This document shows, one piece after another, positions 38,044-47,080 of a DNA stretch of 64,000 nt. Where the stretch lies: positions 43,581-107,580 of IMG/VR virus record IMGVR_UViG_3300021957_004962. The stretch is one strand, 5' to 3'. The DNA comes from a virus. The translations under genes and the position numbers were made by a program. A model generated the notes under the pieces. That model had not been told where the DNA came from. It worked only from the letters and a program-made list of their open reading frames with translations, and did no database searches. Each line of letters opens with the position of its first letter. The stretch's first letter is position 1.

Positions 38044-40353
38044 TTACAGTACACAGCTTTCGCAGTCTTCTTCTTCTAATATTTCTAGCTCACTAGATAT
38101 AGTTATATTACTAGATTCATTTAATTTGTCAATATCTATTTCACCTTGACCATCGTAAGTATTGAAATAATATAATTGTTTACCACCATATTTGTAAAAT
38201 ATCATTAAATGCTGTAACATTGTACTCATTGGTATTTTCTCATCATCAAAAAATGTAGGATTATAACTTGTATTAACACTAATTCCTTGATCAATATACT
38301 TTTGTAGTATTGCCATGATACTCATATAACCTTCAGGACTAGACTGATCCCATAGTAGTTCATATTTGTTTTTCAGTTTATGAATGCCAGGAACAACTTG
38401 CCGTAATACACCGTGTTTACTTTGCTTGACACTTACTAGGCTACGTGGCGGTTCAATACCGTTTGTAGCATTACTAATTTGTGCTGATGTTTCAGCGGGC
38501 ATGAGTGCCATCAGTGTACTATTACGAATGCCTGTTTCTTTTAATTGTTCACGCAATCCTGCCCAGTCCATACGCTCTACTGGCGCACATAAATCATCAA
38601 CATCTCTTTTGTATGTGTCAATGGGAAGTAATCCATCACTATATTTTGTTTGGTCATTCCACAAACATGCACCTTTTTCTGCTGCTAGGTCTGCACTTGC
38701 TTTGATTAGATAGTAACTCCATGCTTCTGCATACTCATCAATTTTAACCAAGTCTGGATTGGAATAAGTCATATCATTCTTGGCCATCCAATACGCAAGG
38801 TTAATAATACCTACGCCTAATGGTCGTCTTCCCATTGTAGCTCGTTCCGCTGCTTTAACTGGATAATTCTGATATGTTAAAAGTGCATCAAGACCACGTA
38901 CTGCATATGTACATGCTTTTTCAAAATCTGCTGGACTACGCATATTGCCCCAATTAATTGCACTCAGTGTACACAGTGCAATCTCACCTTCTTCGTCATT
39001 GAAGTCGTTAAGTGGCTTAGTAGGTAAATTAATTTCACAACATAGATTACTTTGTTTTACTGGTGCAATATCTGCTTTAAAACTACTATGATCATTTGAG
39101 TTATCTACGTTTTGTAAGTAAATGCGTCCTGTGTTTTTACGCTCTTCCATAAAACTACTGAATAGTTCAGTTGCGCTTACTACTTTTTTACGGATGCTAG
39201 TTTTACGTTCTGCTGCTTCATATAGTTCACGAAATTTATCTTGGTCAGCAAAAAAAGCATCATACAATCCTGGAACATCATGTGGACTAAACAAAGTAAT
39301 ATTTCCGTTGCTGATTAGTCTTTCGTAAAACAATTTACTAAACTGCACACCATAGTCCATATGACGCACTCGATTTTCTTCTGTACCTTTGTTATTCTTT
39401 AGCACAAGTAAATCTTCTACTTCATAATGCCATATAGGGTAATATAAGGTTGCAGCGCCGTTTCGTACACCACCTTGTGAACAAGATCTTGTAGCACTTT
39501 GAAACATTTTGTAGAAGGGCACTACTCCTGTATGATAGGCGTCACCCTTACGTATGGGGGATCCGAGAGCTCGTATACTTCCTGCTCCGATACCAATCCC
39601 TGCTTTTTGACTAACATACTTAACAATACTGCTAGTAGTAGCATTGATGCTATCAAGACTATCGCCAGTTTCAATAAGGACGCAGCTCGAGAACTGTCTC
39701 TGCGGAGTTCTGACGCCAGCCATAACAGGAGTAGGCAAACTAATGTCAAAAGTTGAGACGCTATCATAATAACCTTTTACCCATTTCATTCTCGTTTCCA
39801 CAGGATAGTCTGCGAATAAAGTTGCTGCAATTAACATATACGCCACTTGTGGAGTTTCATGAATAACACCAGTAACACGATTTTGTACTAGGTATTTACC
39901 TCTCCATTGCTCCATTGCAGCGTATGTCATTGTTTCATCACGATCATGTTTAATATGATCTTCCAATTCTTGCCATTCAGATTCTGAATAATTGGTTATT
40001 AATTCACTGTCATAAAATCCACTATCAGTATTATGTTTTACAATATCAATTAATGGCCACGGATCATATTGTCCATATACCATTTTACGTAAATGATAAA
40101 CTATAAGTCTGCCAGCAACCCATTGGTAATTTGGTGTATCTTCAGTAATCAAATCGGCGGCGCTTTTAATTAAAGTTTCTTGAATTTCACTGCTAGTAAT
40201 ACCATTGTAAAATTGTAAATGACTTTTAATTTCTACTTCGCTTGCACTTACGCTATTAATTCCTTCACAGGCATGAAATACTACTTTGTGTAATTTTTCT
40301 AAATCTAGTTTGTCTTTAGTGCCGTCTCGTTTTGTTACTTGAATTTCACTCAT
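38044..40353 (-). CDS. nrdA: Ribonucleotide reductase large subunit
   Basis: 769 residues, class I alpha subunit. An N-terminal ATP-cone (VTKRDGTKDKLDLEKLHKVV) is kept; active-site Cys blocks QFSSCVLIETGDS, NLCCEINLP and LCTLSAINWG, and the C-terminal redox pair EEDCESCVL. It makes dNDPs with NrdB. TAGGA precedes the ATG. No intein or split is visible, unlike some phage nrdA genes. Confidence 0.95.
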   Translation of the reverse strand: MSEIQVTKRDGTKDKLDLEKLHKVVFHACEGINSVSASEVEIKSHLQFYNGITSSEIQETLIKSAADLITEDTPNYQWVAGRLIVYHLRKMVYGQYDPWPLIDIVKHNTDSGFYDSELITNYSESEWQELEDHIKHDRDETMTYAAMEQWRGKYLVQNRVTGVIHETPQVAYMLIAATLFADYPVETRMKWVKGYYDSVSTFDISLPTPVMAGVRTPQRQFSSCVLIETGDSLDSINATTSSIVKYVSQKAGIGIGAGSIRALGSPIRKGDAYHTGVVPFYKMFQSATRSCSQGGVRNGAATLYYPIWHYEVEDLLVLKNNKGTEENRVRHMDYGVQFSKLFYERLISNGNITLFSPHDVPGLYDAFFADQDKFRELYEAAERKTSIRKKVVSATELFSSFMEERKNTGRIYLQNVDNSNDHSSFKADIAPVKQSNLCCEINLPTKPLNDFNDEEGEIALCTLSAINWGNMRSPADFEKACTYAVRGLDALLTYQNYPVKAAERATMGRRPLGVGIINLAYWMAKNDMTYSNPDLVKIDEYAEAWSYYLIKASADLAAEKGACLWNDQTKYSDGLLPIDTYKRDVDDLCAPVERMDWAGLREQLKETGIRNSTLMALMPAETSAQISNATNGIEPPRSLVSVKQSKHGVLRQVVPGIHKLKNKYELLWDQSSPEGYMSIMAILQKYIDQGISVNTSYNPTFFDDEKIPMSTMLQHLMIFYKYGGKQLYYFNTYDGQGEIDIDKLNESSNITISSELEILEEEDCESCVL

Positions 40354-40403
40354 GTTTTCCTATCCTATCTATCATTTATATATTATTCTTACCTGACTGG
40401 CCG

Positions 40404-40856
40404 TCATCTATTAACTATATCATCAACACTAATTTGATTTGTTATATCAATTTCACTGGCTGGTAATCTACTTATTACGCCGTGTTCGTAGTTAAGCAAG
40501 TGTTTATCCCCTATCAACGAACATAATATTTCCTTACTATTTTTTCTGTCAGTTATGTACAATAGTTCATTTTTAATATTTGGATTAGCATAATAAATCG
40601 TATAACTCATACCTAATGCTAAACTATTTTCACAAAAATTTCCACTATGTAACATCTCCCAGGGAGTTGGCCAAGCTGACCAGTTTACTGGGTCGATGGT
40701 CATACTACTAATAGGAGCAGTTTTCCACCAAGTTATTACTGTATTACATACTTCATGAGTATCGCTTGTATCTAGACTTTGCCTAAATTGTCTCCACATA
40801 CTCAGTCGAGTTTTTGGGGATTCGAACCAAGCTCTATGGTTTAATTGCTGTTCCAA
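40404..40856 (-). CDS. Conserved T4-like phage protein
   Basis: 150 residues. WSAWPTPWEMLHSGNFCENS followed by ALGMSYTIYYA is a pattern found in cyanophages next to tail genes. It overlaps the fibre-like gene upstream by 16 bases. Unknown. Confidence 0.65.
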   Translation of the reverse strand: MEQQLNHRAWFESPKTRLSMWRQFRQSLDTSDTHEVCNTVITWWKTAPISSMTIDPVNWSAWPTPWEMLHSGNFCENSLALGMSYTIYYANPNIKNELLYITDRKNSKEILCSLIGDKHLLNYEHGVISRLPASEIDITNQISVDDIVNR

Positions 40857-41500
40857 AGTTTATACGTATATTTAAAGGTTGAAATTAAATTATCAGCATC
40901 AGTGTATTTTAGTTTCATAGTATTTGCAGTTGCAATGTCTACACTAAACGTAATGCCTACTGCGGCAGTTTCCGTCATAACATCGTCGATTGTGCTAGTA
41001 CTTGCACTGACATCTGTTGCGAAACGCAATTCACCAACTCTGACGCCATTAGTACTTTCCAATGTATAATTCATAATCACTACATTATATGTAGTAGTGT
41101 CAACCTGAAATCCAGTTTCAGCGGCACTAGCATTAGCTGCTAACGATACTGACGTTGGTCTTACACCGTTATTATATATTTCTAGTTCATTATTAAATCT
41201 AGCAGTAATTACACCTGTTGGTGCACTATTAAAAGTCAAGGTAGTTCCTGAAACAGAATAATCTCCAGCTGAAATTGCGGTTCCATCAACATATACTGTT
41301 ATTAAACTTGGGTTGCCTAAACTAATTGGTACAGTAAATGCAGTTAAAACACCATTACCAGTAGCAATTGACACTGAGTCATTACCAATATAAAGTTGAC
41401 GAGTATCTTTTGCATACCCAAACTCTCCTGCATCTAAAACTGGTAAGTCTGAATAATTTCCTTGTCGTACTTGTATTTTACTAATTCGTGTATCTGCCAT
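40841..41500 (-). CDS. Tail-fibre-like virion protein
   Basis: 219 residues. The start RISKIQVRQGNYSDLPVLDA then GEFGYAKDTRQLYIGND matches the N-terminal attachment region of phage fibre/Mtd-type proteins; the rest is beta-rich (Ser/Thr/Val). Probably a small fibre or collar protein. Confidence 0.65.
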   Translation of the reverse strand: MADTRISKIQVRQGNYSDLPVLDAGEFGYAKDTRQLYIGNDSVSIATGNGVLTAFTVPISLGNPSLITVYVDGTAISAGDYSVSGTTLTFNSAPTGVITARFNNELEIYNNGVRPTSVSLAANASAAETGFQVDTTTYNVVIMNYTLESTNGVRVGELRFATDVSASTSTIDDVMTETAAVGITFSVDIATANTMKLKYTDADNLISTFKYTYKLWNSN

Positions 41501-41519
41501 CTATTTTTCCTCTATACTA

Positions 41520-41526
41520 TATTTAT
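41520..41526 (-). promoter_or_regulatory. T4-late-like promoter motif
   Basis: CATAAATATAG, 19 bases before ATG 41500, with GAGG between. Confidence 0.6.
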
Positions 41527-42197
41527 GACAAATTATAAAACTCTGCAACCCGTAAAGCCCATTTTTCTGTCCATTGTTTAAATTCTTCTGGCCCTACTTC
41601 CCATAATTGCCAATCACAATCTCTGCTACACATAAAGATAGCAGCATTTTCAATTTTAGTTTCATATAATTCGTTATGTGCCATTCCATAAGCGGCAGCT
41701 TGCATGAAATAATCATCAATCCATTCACGTTTCTTTGGACGATTGGTTTGTTTGAAATCCATAATTGTAGGACGGCCTTTATATATACCTACTAAATCTG
41801 TAGTACCTGCATATAGTCCTGGATAACACAAGTTTACTTCACTTCCCCAAACTTCGTCAATATCATCTTCTACATTTTTAATAACAGTGTCTGCCATCAT
41901 CTTGGCTTGTAGCATATTAGTGCCCGTGTATTCCTCATTAAGGCTCCACGACTCTAACATGTTATGCATGATTGTGCCTACATTCGCGGCTTCAGTTGTT
42001 ATTTCCTGTGCTTTCTTTTCGCCTACCCGTTTTTTCCAGTTATTAAGCGCCTCACGTTTTTCACGTGGCTTTGTTTTATCTAGAATGGTAGTAACACTAG
42101 GTACAGGATCTCCCCACGGGTTTGCATAAAGGCGTTTACCTTCTACACTTTTACGCTTTAATTCCTGATATTGATAAGGTGATGTGATTTTTAACAT
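41523..42197 (-). CDS. PD-(D/E)XK exonuclease
   Basis: 224 residues of the RecB/Cas4-like nuclease fold: GTIMHNMLESW (His motif), YAGTTDLVGIYKGRPTIMDF with the D-x-K-like DFKQTNR, and the helix motif DYFMQAAAYGMAHNE (Q-x-x-x-Y). It probably acts in recombination or host-DNA degradation. The promoter at 42204-42232 would make it leaderless. Confidence 0.82.
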   Translation of the reverse strand: MLKITSPYQYQELKRKSVEGKRLYANPWGDPVPSVTTILDKTKPREKREALNNWKKRVGEKKAQEITTEAANVGTIMHNMLESWSLNEEYTGTNMLQAKMMADTVIKNVEDDIDEVWGSEVNLCYPGLYAGTTDLVGIYKGRPTIMDFKQTNRPKKREWIDDYFMQAAAYGMAHNELYETKIENAAIFMCSRDCDWQLWEVGPEEFKQWTEKWALRVAEFYNLS

Positions 42198-42203
42198 ATA
42201 GTT

Positions 42204-42232
42204 AAAATAACATTAATAATATGTTTTGTCAA
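42204..42232 (-). promoter_or_regulatory. Sigma70-like promoter, leaderless
   Basis: TTGACA (42232-42227), 17-base spacer, TATTTT (42209-42204), six bases to ATG 42197. Confidence 0.6.
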
Positions 42233-42241
42233 TAGTAATGA

Positions 42242-42859
42242 TTAATAACTAATTACCCATTTAAATGTTTTTCCAGTAACTGAATTTGTAACACGGTCAA
42301 TTGAATATCCTAAGTTTTTAAAATATAATTCAACTTGATTCATTTGGTCTGTCTTAGCTCTATCAGCAACGTTGCCTTGCCATACACTATTGTAACTGAC
42401 ACTTGACGGATCAGTAGCATATGTAATACCTGACGTAAGACCCAGTTCAGTATTAGCTGTACCAGATCCAACTTCTACACTCCAAGTCGTAGATGCTGGT
42501 GCTTGATATGTTAATATTAAATTATTATTTGTATTCTTACTAGCAACCAATCCAGAAATTGATGCATCATTGATGTCTGCAATAATAGAATTTAAATTTG
42601 TTCCAGTTGAACCTAATGTAGTTGTGTGTCCTGCTATTATAAGAGTTGGCGTTCCAGTAATTGTAGGATCAGACGCACCAATAACTGTCACTGATGGGGT
42701 AGATTCAGTCATCGTTGTAGCATCTGATATAGTTGTTTGGTACAACCCATTTCCAGCATCTGTGATTACTTGTTTCATTAATGCCTGTACTTCATTAAAA
42801 ATTGTTAGGTCATTTCTAGCAGTAGCCCTTGCTTCATTTTTATTAATATAATAACTCAT
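42242..42859 (-). CDS. Virion protein
   Basis: 205 residues, beta-rich Thr/Ser/Gly middle between helical ends (NEVQALMKQVITDAGNGLYQ; QMNQVELYFKNLGYSIDRVT). The C-terminal NPVTGKTFKWVISY-like end is typical of cyanophage tail/structural proteins. ATGA overlap downstream. Confidence 0.6.
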   Translation of the reverse strand: MSYYINKNEARATARNDLTIFNEVQALMKQVITDAGNGLYQTTISDATTMTESTPSVTVIGASDPTITGTPTLIIAGHTTTLGSTGTNLNSIIADINDASISGLVASKNTNNNLILTYQAPASTTWSVEVGSGTANTELGLTSGITYATDPSSVSYNSVWQGNVADRAKTDQMNQVELYFKNLGYSIDRVTNSVTGKTFKWVISY

Positions 42860-43173
42860 TTCATATCTTTCTTCATTTGTCTACTAGCTAGCTTACTAAC
42901 GGTATCATCCTCTGGATCATCAACGGATGGGGGGATTGCGATATCCAGAGTGACTGTTTTTTCATTTGCTGACCCTACACTTGATATTGAACTGAGTATA
43001 GGAATTAATGTTTCCATTTCAATGCTGAAGCCTTGAGACTGGAGTTTTCCCAATAACATTGGTGTACTAATCTTTGCCAAATTTCTTGCTTTTGCTCTAG
43101 CCACAAATTCTTGAATAGCATCAATAATGTCATCCTGTGGTAATGTTCCGCCTATGACTTCAAATATCTTCAT
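42856..43173 (-). CDS. Hypothetical, with MKIFEV leader
   Basis: 105 residues starting MKIFEVIGGTLPQDD; helical with an acidic linker (SVDDPEDDTVSKLA). The N-terminal octapeptide is shared with 44751-45110. Possibly a capsid-targeted protein. One-base overlap upstream. Confidence 0.6.
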   Translation of the reverse strand: MKIFEVIGGTLPQDDIIDAIQEFVARAKARNLAKISTPMLLGKLQSQGFSIEMETLIPILSSISSVGSANEKTVTLDIAIPPSVDDPEDDTVSKLASRQMKKDMK

Positions 43174-44018
43174 TACTTTGCCTTATCAAACTCACTAATA
43201 ATATTAATAAACTGCTCTTGTGTTAGTTTACCTTCTTTTACCATAGTGAAAAGTTTATCTTTACTCTCTAAAAACTTTTTCTCAGCTAATGCTTCGCCTT
43301 CCATATTAGAAAGAACACTTTCGTCTTTAAGTTCTCGACCTACAGCGTTTTCTTCACCTGCTGCGGCTTCATCTCCTGCAAACTCGTCCTCATCAGTATC
43401 CATGTCCATGTCCATATCCATGTCTGGTTCCATAGCCATGTCAGTTGCACCTGATGTTGGTTTGCCTTCTGCACTAAGTGTTGCATCATCTAGTGATGTT
43501 TTTGCTGCTTTTGCTGCATCAAGTAAGGCACCCAATGTTGCATCTGCTACTGCATTGTATGCTTCAGCTTGCTCGAATCCAAGTTGATCCTTCATTGCAT
43601 CAACAATTGGCATTAATTCTTGAACTTGCATTTTAGCAATATCCTCTGCCATATCTTGAAGTTGATCAACCAATTCTCTTGCTGCCAATAATACTTCTGC
43701 TTGTTCCAAATCTGCTTCCATTACTGTGCTTTCCATTGTTCTTTTGGTTTTACCATCTGAACGCCCTGGTGCAATTTCAGTAATATATGTTGAAAGTGTA
43801 TGCGAGATTAAACTTAATTTATTATATTGTGGATTTTCCCAATATGTTGCATTGCTTTCTTTAATTGATTGAATTTTAGCGTTTGTTGTGTTTAACATTT
43901 TCTCTAAGCTACCAAAGCTCATTTCTGCCAAGTTAACCTCATGGTCAAAACTATCAGCTAGAACCTTGTTTAGTTTTTGCACACTATGCTGTGCTGAATT
44001 TAAATCGTTTAAGTACAT
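43173..44018 (-). CDS. Acidic core/structural protein
   Basis: 281 residues, helical, with LEQAEVLLAARELVDQLQDM and a DMAMEPDMDMDMDMDTDEDE tract, then Glu-rich helices. I recall relatives in T4-like marine phages near head genes; acidic helical proteins of this size are typical of prohead cores. It follows a perfect TATAAATA motif. Confidence 0.65.
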   Translation of the reverse strand: MYLNDLNSAQHSVQKLNKVLADSFDHEVNLAEMSFGSLEKMLNTTNAKIQSIKESNATYWENPQYNKLSLISHTLSTYITEIAPGRSDGKTKRTMESTVMEADLEQAEVLLAARELVDQLQDMAEDIAKMQVQELMPIVDAMKDQLGFEQAEAYNAVADATLGALLDAAKAAKTSLDDATLSAEGKPTSGATDMAMEPDMDMDMDMDTDEDEFAGDEAAAGEENAVGRELKDESVLSNMEGEALAEKKFLESKDKLFTMVKEGKLTQEQFINIISEFDKAK

Positions 44019-44041
44019 GTTACCATTCCCATCCTTTAGTA

Positions 44042-44048
44042 TATTTAT
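44042..44048 (-). promoter_or_regulatory. T4-late promoter, perfect TATAAATA
   Basis: TATAAATA with 23 bases to ATG 44018, as in T4 late genes. Confidence 0.7.
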
Positions 44049-44518
44049 AAGTTCTTTAATATTTTTCGTTTTGTTTCTTGTAATTTGTGTTTTGCATTAC
44101 TCATTTTAGCAATCATAACGTCTTCATTGATACCTGTGCTAGCTTTATTCTTATACATCCAAACTTCATATAAGGCATTACTATATGCGTCATCTAATAA
44201 TTTTAATTGGCGCAATTCTTGCGACCCAGTGTTAGATCCAGACAATAATTTTTTAACTATTCCTTTAGCAGTTTCAAATAGTCCCAAGTGTTCATAAATT
44301 ATTTCATTATTAGTAGTATCTACAATATTATAAAATTTCTTTTGTTTACTGGCAAATTCATTTAAAATAATATCAATTCTATATTTTTGTATAGTGATAC
44401 TATTTTCTGTAATTTTACTAGTAATTGCTACTTCAAGATCCATATCATTATACGATTCTTCAACAAGTTGTTGAGTAACTAAGTCTATTTTTGATAGTGT
44501 ATCTATAATTTCTCGCAT
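44045..44518 (-). CDS. Hypothetical phage protein
   Basis: 157 residues from MREIIDTLSKIDLVTQ. Beta-rich front (ISKITENSITIQKYRI region) then a helix pair with EHLGLFETAKGIVKKLL. Two bases after the next gene upstream. Unknown. Confidence 0.6.
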   Translation of the reverse strand: MREIIDTLSKIDLVTQQLVEESYNDMDLEVAITSKITENSITIQKYRIDIILNEFASKQKKFYNIVDTTNNEIIYEHLGLFETAKGIVKKLLSGSNTGSQELRQLKLLDDAYSNALYEVWMYKNKASTGINEDVMIAKMSNAKHKLQETKRKILKNL

Positions 44519-44526
44519 CTGCATAA

Positions 44527-44751
44527 TTATTGTCCAAATTTATTAATGTTTAGTTTATAATTGACTTGTTTGCCACTAACTACTTTATCTAGGACGCCTC
44601 GTCCAACGAGTGTTTGTGCAATATATTTTTCACGCTCATTTAAATTTGTTTGTTCTAGTAAAACATCTCCAGAAAAGTGGGACTCAATGAATTCGCTTTC
44701 AACGACATTGATCCAAGTAAGTATCCCGCCTTTGGTTACCATACTACGCAT
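44527..44751 (-). CDS. Small conserved phage protein
   Basis: 74 residues. ILTWINVVESEFIESHFSGD and NEREKYIAQTLVGRGVLDKV recur in marine phages beside head genes; looks like a small winged-helix-like domain. Unknown. Confidence 0.65.
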   Translation of the reverse strand: MRSMVTKGGILTWINVVESEFIESHFSGDVLLEQTNLNEREKYIAQTLVGRGVLDKVVSGKQVNYKLNINKFGQ

Positions 44752-45110
44752 TATACACCTGCTTCCGGTTCTATTGCTCTAATAGGTATTCCAGTTGGCT
44801 GTACTTTTGCATTTCGGTCTATTTTTCTTTGTTGTCTTTTTGTAGAAATATTAATCTCGTCTGCATTATTTCTAGCACTATTATTTGCCCGCTTATTAGA
44901 ATTTATACTAGTACTAGTTTGGGTACGTGCCATTGCTGTGCCCTTACGCATACCATATCCTTCATTTACTTTATAACAATCACAATGTTTGCAATCTGGA
45001 CCGCATTCGCATTCAGTAACAGGTTGACCGCAACAGTCTTTGCTGCACATTTCAACGCCATCCTTCATCCAAGTCTTTTTATCTTCTGCAATAACTTCAA
45101 ATATCTTCAT
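44751..45110 (-). CDS. Cys-rich protein with MKIFEV leader
   Basis: 119 residues. Leader MKIFEVIAEDKKTW, then nine Cys in about 25 residues (CSKDCCGQPVTECECGPDC, then HCDC), likely zinc-binding, then a basic Asn/Arg tail. The leader and basic tail suggest packaging with DNA. One-base overlap with the neighbour. Confidence 0.65.
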   Translation of the reverse strand: MKIFEVIAEDKKTWMKDGVEMCSKDCCGQPVTECECGPDCKHCDCYKVNEGYGMRKGTAMARTQTSTSINSNKRANNSARNNADEINISTKRQQRKIDRNAKVQPTGIPIRAIEPEAGV

Positions 45111-45400
45111 TTTCTTCTCGCTGGTTTGTTTAAACGTTTCAGTGCTTTGCTTGCTGGATTAAACTTTTTTGTCTTGGCTGCTTTACGTGCCATTTTCTTT
45201 CCAAACTTAGCTTTAGTTCTTTTTAATGTCATTCTTTTTTTGATATCAATAGGTGCGCTACACTGACCAGGCTTAGAAACTAGCCTACCAGCACGTTGTC
45301 CTACTGTGCATCTGTATTTACGAGTAAGTTGATTACCTTTCCTCGCCCAAACAAGTTGTGCTTCAATCACAGTGTCATTATGTAATTCATTTAAATTCAT
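45107..45400 (-). CDS. Basic, DNA-binding-like virion protein
   Basis: 97 residues. KYRCTVGQRAGRLVSKPGQC and a Lys/Arg tail (RMTLKRTKAKFGKKMARKAA) recur in marine phages. High positive charge suggests DNA binding inside the head. A late motif sits five bases before ATG 45400. Confidence 0.65.
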   Translation of the reverse strand: MNLNELHNDTVIEAQLVWARKGNQLTRKYRCTVGQRAGRLVSKPGQCSAPIDIKKRMTLKRTKAKFGKKMARKAAKTKKFNPASKALKRLNKPARRK

Positions 45401-45405
45401 AATAC

Positions 45406-45412
45406 TATTTAT
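45406..45412 (-). promoter_or_regulatory. Late-like promoter motif five bases before ATG
   Basis: CATAAATA, GTATT, ATG 45400; likely leaderless. Confidence 0.6.
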
Positions 45413-45425
45413 GTGGGAAAGATTA

Positions 45426-45719
45426 TTAGGACATTACTAGTACAACTAGTGTACTCAATACACCAGCTACTACGGTTGCCGCCGCAGTAATTATTATTCT
45501 GTTTGCCGCCGCATTTGATTTGATATTTTCTTCTCGCATTTCAGCAATAGATTGTTTTGTTTCGTCTCTAAATGCATACATGTTTTCAGCCATGGCGTCT
45601 AATCGTCGATCAATATTATTAACTTTTTCTTCCAATACCCGATACCTCTCAGCGCACAGATCAACATGTGCTTCTAAATTTGTGCGCTCTAAAGCGGTGG
45701 TTACTAATCCTACGGACAT
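45426..45719 (-). CDS. Coiled-coil protein with C-terminal membrane anchor
   Basis: 97 residues: GLVTTALERTNLEAHVDLCA, a coiled coil (ERYRVLEEKVNNIDRRLDAM), and a C-terminal membrane segment (IIITAAATVVAGVLSTLVVL). Just upstream, in another frame, lies DPSTVKTLDEYREAIN, which in relatives I recall would be its N-terminus, so the start may be disrupted by a +1 shift near 45720. Confidence 0.6.
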   Translation of the reverse strand: MSVGLVTTALERTNLEAHVDLCAERYRVLEEKVNNIDRRLDAMAENMYAFRDETKQSIAEMREENIKSNAAANRIIITAAATVVAGVLSTLVVLVMS

Positions 45720-45878
45720 AATTTATTGCTTCTCTATATTCATCCAGTGTCTTAACTGTTGATGGATCTTGATATTGAATTAATTAATATTAATGCCTTT
45801 TGATATCGGAGGCTTGTGACTAACTCCGCATTTGCCTAAGTATTTGTTGCCGTACGTCTATTTAGTAAAATTCTTAGA
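45720..45878 (-). other. Intergenic with remnant reading frame and hairpin
   Basis: No complete gene. It holds the out-of-frame peptide segment noted for the next gene, a CGGAG/CTCCG hairpin (45808-45829), and CTAAATA at about 45864-45858. Confidence 0.4.
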
Positions 45879-46283
45879 CTATTTAAAGTACAGGTTAATT
45901 TTATACTGGTCAGTAGTTTCAAAACATCCAGTATTAATATTTGCTGTTTCTGATAAATTAGATATAATAGCAATACCATCAGAATCATTATATAAATGAT
46001 GTAATCTATTACCCTTATAACTAAAAACGTCACTATGTTCTATACTAAATTTTATTTTCCATACAGTATGTAGTCCTTTATACTGCTTTCCGAACTGATA
46101 TTTAACTAGATCTTGTGTAGATTCAACTACAACTATTGGCGATAATGGCTGACTCCTAATCCCAATTGTCTGTATTAAGGTGTTTAAATTTTGTTGTTGA
46201 TTATATGCTAAAATATTATTAAACGGTCTAGTAATTCCACTGTTGGTAATATCAACCAGCGTGTACGCAATAAAGGTATTCAT
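45879..46283 (-). CDS. Conserved T4-like virion protein
   Basis: 134 residues, beta-rich (MNTFIAYTLVDITNSGITRP; LHTVWKIKFSIEHSDVF). A cyanophage-like hypothetical beside tail/head genes. One-base overlap upstream. Confidence 0.6.
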   Translation of the reverse strand: MNTFIAYTLVDITNSGITRPFNNILAYNQQQNLNTLIQTIGIRSQPLSPIVVVESTQDLVKYQFGKQYKGLHTVWKIKFSIEHSDVFSYKGNRLHHLYNDSDGIAIISNLSETANINTGCFETTDQYKINLYFK

Positions 46284-47068
46284 TATTTGGCTATACGTCT
46301 ACCAAATGCTCTACCAGCAGCAAACCCCCCAGCCGCCACAGCAACATTTGCTGCTACACTTTTAAGTGTGTCAACTCCTCTTGCTTTGGGGTCTTCTGCA
46401 TTACCTGCACCTTTAATTTCTAAGCCCTGTGTTCTTGACATATCTCTTATATATGTGTATAGCTCACTGCGCAATGCTTTAGCTCTAAAAAACTGTAACA
46501 TTCGAGTAACTACTAAACTTTTTTGCATACCGTTTAATCTGTCCCAGTCTTGTGCTAATCTTCTAACACTTCTATAGTTAGAACTTTGTATATCAAGTCC
46601 TCGTTCTAATGCAAGAAAAAATGCTGATGGGTTCAACACTGGTCTGCCAGTCATTATTTGTCTTAAAAATACTTTAATTTTTTGATCAGGCAAACTAATT
46701 TTATTATTTTGTATTTTATCTTTATCGCTAGTACCGCTACTATTATTTTGTAGGCTATTAAGAGCAATATATAGATCTGTACCAGTCTGTCTATATGCAG
46801 AAAAATTACCAAACATCATAGTACGTTTAGCATATCCTTGCATAGCTGGAGCAAAATCGTATTCTTTACTTAGAATATAAACAGCTAACATATTCATAAA
46901 AGCAAAATCTGCCATATCTCTGGCATTAGTACCAACTACGCTTTGCTTAGTACGATACATTCTACTTTCATTAAGGTTTGATATAAATCCAAATTTAGTT
47001 TCTTGATTATTGGACATAGTATGTCCACCTTGAATTTCAGACCATTGTTTTGCTGTATATTTTTCCAT
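46283..47068 (-). CDS. Conserved phage structural protein
   Basis: 261 residues from MEKYTAKQWSEIQGG. Helical middle (ARDMADFAFMNMLAVYILSK; RSVRRLAQDWDRLNGMQKSL) and a Gly/Ala C-terminus (VAVAAGGFAAGRAFGRR) that may insert in a membrane or pack tightly. A late motif sits five bases before the ATG. Confidence 0.65.
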   Translation of the reverse strand: MEKYTAKQWSEIQGGHTMSNNQETKFGFISNLNESRMYRTKQSVVGTNARDMADFAFMNMLAVYILSKEYDFAPAMQGYAKRTMMFGNFSAYRQTGTDLYIALNSLQNNSSGTSDKDKIQNNKISLPDQKIKVFLRQIMTGRPVLNPSAFFLALERGLDIQSSNYRSVRRLAQDWDRLNGMQKSLVVTRMLQFFRAKALRSELYTYIRDMSRTQGLEIKGAGNAEDPKARGVDTLKSVAANVAVAAGGFAAGRAFGRRIAK

Positions 47069-47073
47069 AATAA

Positions 47074-47080
47074 TATTTAT
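47074..47080 (-). promoter_or_regulatory. Late-like promoter motif five bases before ATG
   Basis: GATAAATA, TTATT, ATG 47068; likely leaderless. It overlaps the stop of the ligase-like gene. Confidence 0.6.
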
